Made by a program: the position numbers and the translations under genes
In this document: positions 1 through 7,739 of the stretch, in pieces
Layout of the letters: every line of letters starts with the position of its first letter
Numbering within the stretch: the first letter of the stretch is position 1
Notes under the pieces: model-generated
Told to the model about the DNA's origin: nothing
Database searches by the model: none
The model's input: the letters and a program-made list of their open reading frames with translations, nothing else
NCBI RefSeq assembly: GCF_900104385.1
Contig: NZ_FNJA01000001.1
Location: 780,386-844,385 of the forward strand
From: Rhodoferax sp. OV413
GTDB lineage: Bacteria > Pseudomonadota > Gammaproteobacteria > Burkholderiales > Burkholderiaceae_C
Direction of reading: 5' to 3'
Length of the DNA: 64,000 nt

Positions 1-1367
1 TGGAACTCCATTCGGTAGTCCAGCGCGATTTGCGTTGCCAGCACCACGGCTTCGGGATCGTCACCGTTGACGTGCAGCACCGGCGCTTCGATCATCTTGA
101 CGACGTCCGAGCAGTACAGCGTCGAGCGGCTGTCGCGCGGGTCGCTGGTGGTGAAGCCGATCTGGTTGTTGATCACGATGTGCACCGTGCCGCCCGTGAA
201 ATAGCCACGGGTTTCGGCAAGCGCCAGGGTTTCCATCACCACGCCTTGGCCGGCAAAGGCCGCGTCGCCGTGCACCAGCACGGGCAGCACTTGCTTGCCC
301 AGCGGATCGCCGCGGCGGTCCATGCGCGAGCGCACCGAACCTTCGACCACGGGGTTCACGATTTCCAGGTGCGAGGGATTGAAGGCCAGCGTCAGATGCA
401 CCGGGCCGCCAGGGGTGGACACATCCGAGCTGAAGCCCTGGTGGTATTTCACGTCGCCCGATGGCAGGTCTTCAGGCGCCGTGTGGTCGAACTCGGCGAA
501 CAGGTCGGCAGGCACCTTGCCCAGCGAGTTCACCAGCACGTTCAAGCGGCCGCGGTGGGCCATGCCGATGACGATTTCTTGCAGACCCTTGGCGCCACCG
601 GCCTGGATCAGCTCGTCCATCGAGGCGATGAAGGATTCGCCGCCTTCCAGCGAGAAGCGCTTTTGGCCGACGAACTTGGTGTGCAGGAAGCGCTCCAGGC
701 CTTCGGCTGCGGTCACGCGGTCCAGGATGTGCAGCTTCTTCTCTTTGGAGAAGTTCGGCTTGCTGCGGATGCTTTCCAGCTTTTGCTGCCACCAGCGCTT
801 CTTGGTCTGGTCGCTGGTGTACATGTACTCGGCGCCGATGGTGCCGCAGTAGGTTTCACGCAGCGCATTCATCAGGTCGCGCAAAGACATGGTGTCTTTG
901 CCGAAGAAGGTATTGCTGGTGTTGAACACGGTTTCCTGGTCGGCATCGGTGAAGCCGTAGAAGGAAGGGTCGAGTTCAGGGATGTTTTCGCGCTCGGTGC
1001 GCTTCAGCGGGTCCAGATCGGCCCAGCGTACGCCGACGTTGCGGTAGGCGGCAATCAGCTGCTGCACCGCGGTGCGCTTGCGGCCCATTTCGGAGTCGGC
1101 GCTGGCGACGACCACCTTGGTCTGGCCTTGCTTGGCGCGTTCGGCAAATGCATTGACCACCGGCAGATGCGGCACGTCTTTGGCATTGCTGCCGTCCACG
1201 GCGGGCACGTTCTGGAGCGCGTCAAAGTAGTCGCGCCAGTTGTCGGGCACGCTGCCAGGATTGCTCAGGTAATTTTCGTAGAGCTCTTCAACATAGGGGG
1301 CATTGCCGCCGAAGAGGTAGGTGTTGCCTTGGTAGGCTTGGTACACCGAAGACACTGGATCACTCAT
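1..1367 (-). CDS. sucA: 2-oxoglutarate dehydrogenase E1 component, N-terminal part (runs off window edge)
   Basis: This is the thiamine-diphosphate E1 subunit of the 2-oxoglutarate dehydrogenase complex, which decarboxylates 2-oxoglutarate in the TCA cycle. About 455 codons are visible with no stop before the edge, so roughly half of a normal 930-960 residue protein is present. The ATG at 1367 opens MSDPVSSVYQAYQGNTYLFG, the typical E1o N-terminus. Conserved E1 stretches follow: FSLEGGESFI, the cofactor-region GMAHRGRLNVL, and VHGDAAFAGQG followed by INNQIGFTTSDP. The reading frame is intact. The 3' part and any sucB lie outside the window. Identification is secure from the sequence. Confidence 0.96.
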   Translation of the reverse strand, partial: MSDPVSSVYQAYQGNTYLFGGNAPYVEELYENYLSNPGSVPDNWRDYFDALQNVPAVDGSNAKDVPHLPVVNAFAERAKQGQTKVVVASADSEMGRKRTAVQQLIAAYRNVGVRWADLDPLKRTERENIPELDPSFYGFTDADQETVFNTSNTFFGKDTMSLRDLMNALRETYCGTIGAEYMYTSDQTKKRWWQQKLESIRSKPNFSKEKKLHILDRVTAAEGLERFLHTKFVGQKRFSLEGGESFIASMDELIQAGGAKGLQEIVIGMAHRGRLNVLVNSLGKVPADLFAEFDHTAPEDLPSGDVKYHQGFSSDVSTPGGPVHLTLAFNPSHLEIVNPVVEGSVRSRMDRRGDPLGKQVLPVLVHGDAAFAGQGVVMETLALAETRGYFTGGTVHIVINNQIGFTTSDPRDSRSTLYCSDVVKMIEAPVLHVNGDDPEAVVLATQIALDYRMEF

Positions 1368-1560
1368 ATTCCGCTGACCTCCGTTTCCCTGCAGGAAACA
1401 TTAGCTGGTTAAAGCTGGGTTTAATTAACCTTCCGCGACACGGCTGGACCGATTGGCGGATGCGACTGTGGCAGGAAGGGCCTAGTACGGGCAGGATTAT
1501 CTACCCAATATGGGGCGGGCGAAGGCAAGTTACCAGCGAGTAACAGGCATACGCTCCCAT

Positions 1561-1614
1561 TTTTATAGCTACTGACGCAATATAGATATGCGCCAGCAGC
1601 TGTTTTCATTTAAA
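1561..1614. repeat. Dispersed palindromic repeat, copy 1
   Basis: An imperfect inverted repeat: ATAGCTACTGACGCA on the left pairs with TGCGCCAGCAGCTGT on the right, flanked by A/T-rich runs. It lies between the sucA start and the 3' end of the isochorismatase-like gene. It has the same core (AGCTGC-TGGCGC / GCGCCAGCAGCT) as the copies near 2951, 10744, 31501, 37687 and 60536. It could act as a terminator for leftward or rightward transcription. Confidence 0.6.
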
Positions 1615-1638
1615 TTTTTATGTGGTGCAGGAGAAACA

Positions 1639-2241
1639 TTACTTTACCAAGGCCTGCACCGTTTTGAAGTCGGCGTGCTCGGCTGTGCGCAGCCATTCGA
1701 ACAAAACCATCTCGGTAGTCACCAGTTCGGCGCCTGCGCCGGCCAGGCGGTCGAAGGCGGCATCGCGGTTGCGCTCGGTGCGCGAGCTGCAGGCATCGGT
1801 CACCACCCAGACGTCGAACTCGTCTTCCAGCAGGTCCAGCGCGGTCTGCAGCAGGCAGATATGGGCTTCCAGCCCGGCGATGACGATGGTGCCGCGCTCG
1901 GGTTCGGCATTTTGCGGCTTTTGCAGATGCTTGGGCAGGCTGCGCGCATTGCCCTGCACCGGCTTGGCCGGCGGCCGCAGCCATTCGCCCAGGCCTTCTT
2001 CGACAGCGCTGAAATGCATTTTGCTCAGGGTGTTGCGGCACAGGGCCCGCAGTTCGGCAGGGTTCTGGCCGAGTTTGGAGGGGTTTTGTTCGGTGCCCCA
2101 GACCGGCACGTCCAGCAGGTCGGCGGCCTGCGCCAGGCGCAAGGCATTGGCAACAACGGCTGCGTGGTCGTGGATGGCGGGGAGTAGGCGGGCTTGGTAA
2201 TCGACCAGCACCAGCTGGGATTCGGAGGCGTCGAGCAACAT
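1639..2241 (-). CDS. Isochorismatase-family cysteine hydrolase
   Basis: A 200-residue protein of the isochorismatase/nicotinamidase-like hydrolase family, probably cytoplasmic. The expected catalytic triad is visible: D14 in LVDYQARL, K74 in LSKMHFS and C129 in GLEAHICLLQT, with the family's non-prolyl cis-peptide region just before the Cys. Between K74 and the Cys there is a long charged loop (about residues 84-118). The ATG at 2241 is preceded by an AGGA ribosome site. The gene lies head-to-tail with the RBBP9-like hydrolase upstream (gap 29 nt), so they may be co-transcribed. The substrate cannot be read from sequence; related proteins are often annotated as YcaC-like or just hydrolase. 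Confidence 0.88.
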   Translation of the reverse strand: MLLDASESQLVLVDYQARLLPAIHDHAAVVANALRLAQAADLLDVPVWGTEQNPSKLGQNPAELRALCRNTLSKMHFSAVEEGLGEWLRPPAKPVQGNARSLPKHLQKPQNAEPERGTIVIAGLEAHICLLQTALDLLEDEFDVWVVTDACSSRTERNRDAAFDRLAGAGAELVTTEMVLFEWLRTAEHADFKTVQALVK

Positions 2242-2270
2242 GGGTTTCCTAAGGGCAAAGCAGCCCCAGA

Positions 2271-2837
2271 TTAAACCGCAGTTGCCGCCTCCTCCAGCTT
2301 GGTTTGCAAAGGCGCACCCGTCAGGGATTGCAGCAAGGCCAGACCCAGCGGCCAGTCACCATGGCCCGAGGCGATATTGATGTGCCCTGCATCCTGCATG
2401 CGCACCAGCTCGCTGCCCCAGGCGCGCGCATAGGCGCCGGCCAGGCGTACCGGGCAATACGGGTCGTTGCTGCTGGCCACCAGCACGCTGCGGTAGGGCA
2501 GCTTGGCATAGGGCACGGGGGCGAAATCGCTGAGGATGGCCCGGCGCTCGGGGTCCGCCGGCGCCACCAGCAAGGCTCCCTGGATGCGCTGCACGGCTTC
2601 GTCGGGCAGATGGGTGGTAGCGATACAGCCTAAGCTGTGCGCCACCACCACCACCGGCTCGGGACGGGCCAGGATGGCCTGGGTGATGGAGGCAACCCAG
2701 GCACTGCGCGAGGGCGTGATCCAGTCGTCCTGGTCGACCCGTTCCACACCGGCGAAACGTTCCGCCCACAGGCTTTGCCAATGGCCTGGGCCTGAGTTGC
2801 GCCAGCCGGGAACAATGAGTATGCGTGCTTGCGTCAT
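2271..2837 (-). CDS. RBBP9/YdeN-family serine hydrolase
   Basis: A 188-residue single-domain alpha/beta hydrolase. The N-terminus ILIVPGWRNSGPGHWQSLW is the hallmark of the RBBP9/YdeN family. The catalytic triad is Ser68 in VVAHSLGC, Asp125 in VASSNDPYC and His152 in QDAGHINIASGHG, and the last segment is also family-typical. Length fits the family (about 180-190). No signal peptide. It precedes the isochorismatase-like gene by 29 nt. The substrate is unknown for most members. Confidence 0.9.
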   Translation of the reverse strand: MTQARILIVPGWRNSGPGHWQSLWAERFAGVERVDQDDWITPSRSAWVASITQAILARPEPVVVVAHSLGCIATTHLPDEAVQRIQGALLVAPADPERRAILSDFAPVPYAKLPYRSVLVASSNDPYCPVRLAGAYARAWGSELVRMQDAGHINIASGHGDWPLGLALLQSLTGAPLQTKLEEAATAV

Positions 2838-2950
2838 GCCCGGATTGTCAGCAGACGCAGGGCAAATTCAAACGACTGAATGGCAGTTTGTTTATGCGCA
2901 TTTGCTAACAAGAAAATTATCTAAGCCGCACTACCCAACACGCACAAAAA

Positions 2951-2991
2951 AAGAGCTGCTGGCGCAGGTAGTACCTGCGCCAGCAGCTCTT
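2951..2991 (-). terminator. Perfect 41-bp palindrome acting as terminator of the encapsulin operon (dispersed repeat, copy 2)
   Basis: Two perfectly complementary 20-nt arms (2951-2970 and 2972-2991) flank one unpaired base at 2971. Each arm carries the core AGAGCTGCTGGCGCAGGTA. On the minus strand the hairpin lies 13 nt after the cysteine desulfurase stop and runs into seven T residues, so it has the shape of a strong intrinsic terminator. The core matches the other dispersed repeats, so a mobile repeat seems to have been adopted as the operon terminator. Confidence 0.85.
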
Positions 2992-3003
2992 AATTTAATA
3001 GCA

Positions 3004-4893
3004 TCAACCGTTGCGGCGTGCAGATGCCAGGCGTTTCACCACCGTGACCAACAGGTCGATCTCGGCAAAGGTGTTGTAGAAAGCCAGCGACGGCCGTACC
3101 GTGGTCTCCACGCCCATCCGGCGCAGGATGGGCTGCGCGCAGTGGTGGCCGGTGCGCACGGCAATGCCCTCCTCGTTCAAGGCCTTACCGACTTCCTCGG
3201 TGCTGTAGCCGGCCAGGGTGAAGGACATCACACTGGCCTTGTCGGCCGCGGTACCGATCAAGCGCACGCCAGGAATCGCACCCAGCTGCTGCATGCCGTA
3301 GACCAGCAACTCGTGTTCGTAGCGGGCGATGTTTTCAATGCCCACCTTGTTCACGTAGTCGATGGCCGCGCCCAGGCCCACCGCGTCGGCGATGTTGCCG
3401 GTGCCGGCCTCGAACTTGTTCGGGATCGGCTGGAACACGGTTTTCTCGAAGGTCACGTCGGCAATCATGTTGCCGCCACCCTGCCAGGGCGGCATGTCTT
3501 CCAGCACCTCGCGCTTGCCCCAGACCACGCCGATGCCGGTGGGGCCGAACACCTTGTGGCCGGAGAACACGAAGAAGTCGGCGCCGATGTCCTGCACGTC
3601 GACCCGCATGTGCGAGATCGACTGCGCGCCATCGACCAGCGCCTTGGCGCCGGCGCGGTGCGCCAGTTCGACGATTTCCTTCACCGGCACCACGGTGCCC
3701 AGTGCATTCGACACCTGGGTCACCGCAACGATCTTGGTGCGGTCATTCAGCAGCTTGCGGTATTCATCGAGCAACACCTGGCCTTTGTCGTCCACCGGGA
3801 TCACGCGCAGCTTGGCACCCTTGGCGGCAGCTAGCTGCTGCCAGGGCACGATGTTGGCGTGGTGCTCCAGATTCGACACGATGATCTCGTCGCCCTCGCC
3901 CACATGCTGGCCGCCCCAGCTCTTGGCCACCAGGTTGATGGCCTCGGTGGTGCCCCGCACGAAGATCACCTCGTTCACATCCGGCGCGTTGATGAACTTC
4001 TTCACCCGCTCCCGCGCGCCCTCGTAGGCGTCGGTGGCGCGGGCCGCCAATTCATGGGCAGCGCGATGGATGTTGGAGTTCTCGTGCTCGTAGAAATAGG
4101 CGATGCGGTCGATCACCGACTGCGGCTTGTGCGTGGTGGCGGCGTTGTCGAACCAGACCAGCTGCTTGCCGTTGACCCGCTCCTGCAGGATAGGGAAGTC
4201 GCGGCGCACGGCGTGCACGTCGAACGCTGGGTGCGCCGAACCGGCATAGGCCGGCACGTCGTCACGGCCCGGCTTGGCCGGTGTGACATAGCCATTCGGC
4301 AAAGTCACGGCGTCGACGAAATAGAACGCGGGCGTGGTTTGCGGCACCGGAGGTGTCGGCAAGGCGGCTGGCCGCGCTGCATCCGTAGGCGCAGCAAACG
4401 GCAAGCGGCTCAAGTCGTCCAGACTCGATCCTCCGGTCTGCGGCGCCGCGGGCGCAGGATGGCCGGCACCCGGGTTCAGGAAGTAGAACGGCGACGCGCT
4501 TTCCGGCACGCCCTGCACGACACCGCCGCTGCGCGGCTCGTAGGCCGGCAACTCGCTGACCACGCGGTCCGGCAGGCCATTGCCAGCCTGGGCGTGGGGT
4601 TGCAGGGCCGGAGCCCGATTCGCCAGGCTCAACACAGAGGTGGGCGATGCGGGGATCAGATTACTGCCCGGCACCTGGCCGATGGGAATCGGGGTGCCCG
4701 GCACGCTGGGGCCGAAGCCAGCCGGGCTGGCCAGCGGTGAGCCCGGCGGCGCAATATTGGCCGGCGCTTGCACGCCAGGCACAGCATGCGACTCTCCCGG
4801 CAAGGCCGAGAACAGCGCAGTCGCCATGCGGGCCAGCGTGGCCGGATCGGGCAGGCCCGCCGGCAGCGTGGGTTGAGGAACAACGGTAGTCAT
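3004..4893 (-). CDS. Encapsulin-associated cysteine desulfurase (SufS-like, family 2A cargo)
   Basis: A PLP enzyme that converts L-cysteine to L-alanine and enzyme-bound sulfane sulfur. Residues about 223-629 are a complete group II (SufS-type) domain with PLP Lys447 in FSGHKVFGPTG and catalytic Cys585 in RTGHHCAQP. Residues 1-222 are Pro/Ala/Gly-rich and probably disordered. They hold two similar short motifs, SPFYFLNP (about 135-142) and PAFYFVDA (about 188-195). In characterised family 2A encapsulins such an N-terminal extension targets the desulfurase into the shell, and the shell gene sits just upstream here (15-nt gap). This enzyme is therefore the probable encapsulated cargo. It is the last gene of the operon. 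Encapsulation is inferred; the enzyme class is clear. Confidence 0.95.
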   Translation of the reverse strand: MTTVVPQPTLPAGLPDPATLARMATALFSALPGESHAVPGVQAPANIAPPGSPLASPAGFGPSVPGTPIPIGQVPGSNLIPASPTSVLSLANRAPALQPHAQAGNGLPDRVVSELPAYEPRSGGVVQGVPESASPFYFLNPGAGHPAPAAPQTGGSSLDDLSRLPFAAPTDAARPAALPTPPVPQTTPAFYFVDAVTLPNGYVTPAKPGRDDVPAYAGSAHPAFDVHAVRRDFPILQERVNGKQLVWFDNAATTHKPQSVIDRIAYFYEHENSNIHRAAHELAARATDAYEGARERVKKFINAPDVNEVIFVRGTTEAINLVAKSWGGQHVGEGDEIIVSNLEHHANIVPWQQLAAAKGAKLRVIPVDDKGQVLLDEYRKLLNDRTKIVAVTQVSNALGTVVPVKEIVELAHRAGAKALVDGAQSISHMRVDVQDIGADFFVFSGHKVFGPTGIGVVWGKREVLEDMPPWQGGGNMIADVTFEKTVFQPIPNKFEAGTGNIADAVGLGAAIDYVNKVGIENIARYEHELLVYGMQQLGAIPGVRLIGTAADKASVMSFTLAGYSTEEVGKALNEEGIAVRTGHHCAQPILRRMGVETTVRPSLAFYNTFAEIDLLVTVVKRLASARRNG

Positions 4894-4908
4894 GTGGACA
4901 GCGCCGCT

Positions 4909-5829
4909 TTACTTGTAGGTGTCCGGATAGTCGTGGTACTTGCCGATTTCCACATCGTCCAGCACAGCCAGCGCGTCGGTGGTCAACACCGCCAGCGAGC
5001 AGTACAGCGAGATCAGGTAGGAAGCGATCGCCTGGTCGTTGATGCCCATGAAGCGCACCGACAGGCCGGGGGCCTGCTCGCCTGGCAGACCGGGCTGGAA
5101 CAGGCCGACCACGCCCTGGCGCTTGTCGCCCACGCGCAGCAACAATATCTTGCTCTTGCCGTCGGCAACCGGCACCTTGTTCGACGGGATCAGCGGAATG
5201 CCGCGCCAGGTAATGAATTGCGAACCGAACAAGCTGACGGTGGGCGGCGGCGTGCCGCGGCGGGTGGCTTCGCGGCCGAAGGCGGCGATGGCCAAGGGGT
5301 GGGCCAGGAAGAAGGCTGGCTCTTTCCAGACCTTGGTCAGCAGCTCGTCCAGATCGTCGGGCGTGGGAGCGCCGGTCAGCGGGAAGATGCGCTGCTCGTC
5401 GGTCACCTGCGACAACAGGCCGTAGTCGGGGTTGTTGATGAGTTCGCTTTCCTGGTTTTCCTTGATGGTCTCGATGGTCAGGCGCAGCTGTTCCTTGATC
5501 TGGTCATGCGGGCTGCTGTACAGGTCGGAGATGCGGGTGTGCACGTCGAGGATGGTGCTGACGGCGTTCAGAAAGTATTCGCGTGGCTGGTCTTCGTAAT
5601 CAACGAAGGTGCGCGGCAGCTGGTTTTCCGACTGGCGGGCGGTGCAGGTGACCTTGATCGACTCGGGGTTCTTCACCTTGTTCAGGCGGTAGATGCCGGC
5701 TTCCACCGGCGTCCATTGCAGCAAATGGGTCAGCCAGCGTGGCGAGATGGTTTCCAGCTGGGGGACGGTCTTGGTCGCATTGGCAAGCTGGCGTGCGGCG
5801 CTGTCGCCGAGGGTGGTGATTTGGGTCAA
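4909..5829 (-). CDS. Family 2A encapsulin nanocompartment shell protein (SrpI-like)
   Basis: A 306-residue HK97-fold shell protein of the family 2A (SrpI) type, expected to assemble into an icosahedral protein compartment. Visible family features are the N-terminal arm with TLGDSAARQLANATKTVPQ, then SPRWLTHLLQWTPVEAGIYRLN, the central ELLTKVWKEPAFFLAHPLAI, FGSQFITWRGIPLIPSNKVP, and the C-terminal YLISLYCSLAVLTTDALAVL. Length matches the family (about 300-315). No inserted cyclic-nucleotide-binding domain, which distinguishes it from family 2B. The cargo desulfurase follows after 15 nt and an XRE gene lies 79 nt upstream. The characterised relatives store or handle elemental sulfur produced by the desulfurase; that role here is inference by homology. 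Confidence 0.94.
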   Translation of the reverse strand: MTQITTLGDSAARQLANATKTVPQLETISPRWLTHLLQWTPVEAGIYRLNKVKNPESIKVTCTARQSENQLPRTFVDYEDQPREYFLNAVSTILDVHTRISDLYSSPHDQIKEQLRLTIETIKENQESELINNPDYGLLSQVTDEQRIFPLTGAPTPDDLDELLTKVWKEPAFFLAHPLAIAAFGREATRRGTPPPTVSLFGSQFITWRGIPLIPSNKVPVADGKSKILLLRVGDKRQGVVGLFQPGLPGEQAPGLSVRFMGINDQAIASYLISLYCSLAVLTTDALAVLDDVEIGKYHDYPDTYK

Positions 5830-5908
5830 GAAGAACTCCGTTGATTAGAAAAAAGAAAACGAAAAGGAATCACAACGGCCCGCAGTGTCAGATGCCTAAA
5901 GGCATCTT

Positions 5909-6178
5909 TCAACATGCTATAGCCGCCAATCGGATGTGCTGCGCCTGGCGGCGCTGGGCAATGTGCTCGCAATCGGCCAGCAGCACCGGCAGCGATATGC
6001 CGAGCGCGCGGGCCAGCTTCTCCACCGTGACGATGGAAGCAATGGTGCGGCCGCGCTCGATCTCGCCCACATACGAACGGTTCAGGTCCGAGTGCTCGGC
6101 CAGTTGCTCCTGCGACCAGCCCCGGGCTTCGCGCAGCTGGCGCACCACCAGACCCAAGCTCTCCACCAGCGCCGTCAT
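5909..6178 (-). CDS. XRE-family HTH regulator embedded in the encapsulin operon
   Basis: A compact 89-residue DNA-binding protein. A helix-turn-helix spans about residues 9-62: LGLVVRQLREARGWSQEQLA, then HSDLNRSYVGEIERG and KLARALGISLPVLL. No extra sensory domain is visible; the tail has a Cys at residue 69 and a final Cys at 89. Its ATG overlaps the stop of the serine acetyltransferase gene (ATGA), so the two are translationally coupled. It precedes the shell gene by 79 nt. This position makes it the obvious candidate for autoregulation of the operon, but no operator could be assigned. Confidence 0.9.
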   Translation of the reverse strand: MTALVESLGLVVRQLREARGWSQEQLAEHSDLNRSYVGEIERGRTIASIVTVEKLARALGISLPVLLADCEHIAQRRQAQHIRLAAIAC

Positions 6179-7101
6179 GCCAAGGCACGCTCGGGCACCG
6201 CCTGGCTGGCCGCCCGCGGCTCCTGGCGCGAGCTGGCCTGGGTCACATGGGCACCGGGTGCCACGTCCTGGGTAAGCCAGACATTGCCGCCGATAGTGGC
6301 GCCCTGCCCCAGCCGCACCCGGCCCAGCACCGTGGCGCCCGCGTAGATCACCACATCGTCTTCAACGATGGGATGGCGCGGCTGGCCTTTTTCCAGGTGG
6401 CCCTGGGCATCGGTGGTAAAGCGCTTGGCACCCAGGGTGACGTTCTGGTACAGCCGCACCCGCTCGCCGATCAAGGTGGTTTCGCCGATCACCACGCCCG
6501 TACCGTGGTCGATGAAGAAGCCCGCACCTATGGTGGCGCCGGGGTGGATGTCGATGCCGGTCGCGCTGTGCGCCAGCTCGGCCACGATGCGCGCCAACAG
6601 TGGCAGGCCTTGCCGGTACAGCTGGTGCGCCAAACGGTGGTGCACCATGGCCAGGATGCCGGGGTAGCAGAGCAGCACCTCGTCGACGCTGCGCGCCGCC
6701 GGGTCGCCGTGGAAGGCGGCCAGCACATCGCTGTCGAGCAGGCGGCGGATGCCGGGCAAGGCCTGGGCAAACTGCTGCACCACCTGGGTCGGCTGGGTGC
6801 CGGCGGGCACGTCATCGACCAGGCGCAGCTCCAGCCGCACCTGGGCCAGCAGGCCGTGCAGGGCCGCGTCCAGCGTGTAGCCTACGTAAAAGTCTTCGCT
6901 CTCCTGGCGCAGGTCCACCGGACCCAGGCGCATCGGAAACAGCACACCTTTCAGCGACTCGACTATTCCGGCCAGCGCGTTGCGCGACGGGAACTCGCGC
7001 CCGCCCGGCTCGGTAGAACGCCCTTGCGCAGCGCGCCATTCGCTGCGCACGCCGTGCAAGGCCTGGACCACGTGGCCCACGTCAAATACCGGCGCGGCCA
7101 T
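6175..7101 (-). CDS. epsC: Serine O-acetyltransferase (EpsC/CysE family)
   Basis: Makes O-acetylserine from serine and acetyl-CoA, the precursor used by cysteine synthase. At 308 residues it has a helical N-terminal part (about 1-175) and a left-handed beta-helix of hexapeptide repeats (about 190-285) including GIDIHPGATIGAGFFIDHGT, VVIGETTLIGERVRLYQNVT and the closing ATIGGNVWL. The length and HGTGVVIGE motif fit the EpsC type. It overlaps the rhodanese stop by one base at 7101 and the XRE start by 4 nt at 6178, so the three genes form a tight translational unit. Serine acetyltransferases are recurrent neighbours of family 2A encapsulins. This one can supply O-acetylserine for the cysteine consumed by the desulfurase. 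Confidence 0.93.
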   Translation of the reverse strand: MAAPVFDVGHVVQALHGVRSEWRAAQGRSTEPGGREFPSRNALAGIVESLKGVLFPMRLGPVDLRQESEDFYVGYTLDAALHGLLAQVRLELRLVDDVPAGTQPTQVVQQFAQALPGIRRLLDSDVLAAFHGDPAARSVDEVLLCYPGILAMVHHRLAHQLYRQGLPLLARIVAELAHSATGIDIHPGATIGAGFFIDHGTGVVIGETTLIGERVRLYQNVTLGAKRFTTDAQGHLEKGQPRHPIVEDDVVIYAGATVLGRVRLGQGATIGGNVWLTQDVAPGAHVTQASSRQEPRAASQAVPERALA

Positions 7102-7574
7102 CAGTCCTGCACCCAGGGCAGGCTGTGGAAACGCCAGCCATCCGCGCCACCGCGGTGCTGCTGCGCGTCGATCTCGCCCTCAAAGCCTTCCAGCACATTA
7201 AAGACGCGGGTAAAACCGGCCTTGGCTGCGGCCTCGGCCGCCTGGGCCGAGCGCTTGCCGCTGCGGCACAGCAGCAATACGGTAGCGTCCTTGCTGCCCA
7301 CTTTGGCTTCGAGTTCGCGCACAAAGCGCGGGTTGCGCGTCAGGCTGGTACCGGTAGCCCAGGCCACATGGGCGCTGCCGGGCACATGGCCGACAAACTT
7401 GCGCTCTTCAAAGGTCCGCACATCGACCAATTGCACCTCACCGGCCTCCAGCAAACGCCAGGCCACGGGTGGGGTCACACCGCCCGCATAGGGCAATTGG
7501 GTAGACAGGGCCACCGCGCGGGCGGATTCAAGTTCGGGGGGCAGGCTGGTCAGCTCAGCGGTAGCGGATGGCAT
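7101..7574 (-). CDS. Rhodanese-like sulfurtransferase
   Basis: A 157-residue single-domain rhodanese, first gene of the encapsulin operon. The active-site loop is LLLCRSGKRSAQAA with catalytic Cys at residue 103; upstream are VDVRTFEERKFVGHVPGSAH and downstream FNVLEGFEGE, in the usual order. I place the start at the ATG at 7574 because AGGAG sits 5 nt before it; the open frame continues upstream to 7667 without a better signal. It is expected to move sulfane sulfur between thiol acceptors and may receive or pass on sulfur from the encapsulated desulfurase. Rhodanese genes are typical family 2A neighbours. The partner is not known. Confidence 0.92.
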   Translation of the reverse strand: MPSATAELTSLPPELESARAVALSTQLPYAGGVTPPVAWRLLEAGEVQLVDVRTFEERKFVGHVPGSAHVAWATGTSLTRNPRFVRELEAKVGSKDATVLLLCRSGKRSAQAAEAAAKAGFTRVFNVLEGFEGEIDAQQHRGGADGWRFHSLPWVQD

Positions 7575-7739
7575 GGAAACTCCTATCGTGTGTTGCGCCA
7601 TGACCCTGCACATGGGTGTGCAGATGTCTGTAGGAATCCACTCTAGAGCGATCACCTTCCTTCTCAAACTACTTAAAAATCAGTTCTAAACAACGGAAAC
7701 ATCTGTAGACCGCCAGATGCGGCATGTGCCCGCACGACA
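7575..7739. promoter_or_regulatory. Divergent promoter region, encapsulin operon / GlxA regulator
   Basis: A 165-nt intergenic stretch, the only obvious place for the promoter of the rhodanese-to-desulfurase operon. It contains an A/T-rich segment at about 7660-7705 in otherwise GC-rich DNA. The divergent gene encodes an AraC-type regulator, so shared control is possible. No operator palindrome could be assigned with confidence. Confidence 0.45.

Noticed and set aside
30-1412. Plus-strand ORF of 460 codons at the window start
   Set aside because: It is antisense to sucA, whose conserved E1 motifs read on the minus strand; the plus-strand translation is His/Gly/Val-rich and matches nothing.
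1421-1609. 62-codon minus ORF upstream of sucA
   Set aside because: No ribosome site, no recognisable domain, and it overlaps a palindromic repeat.
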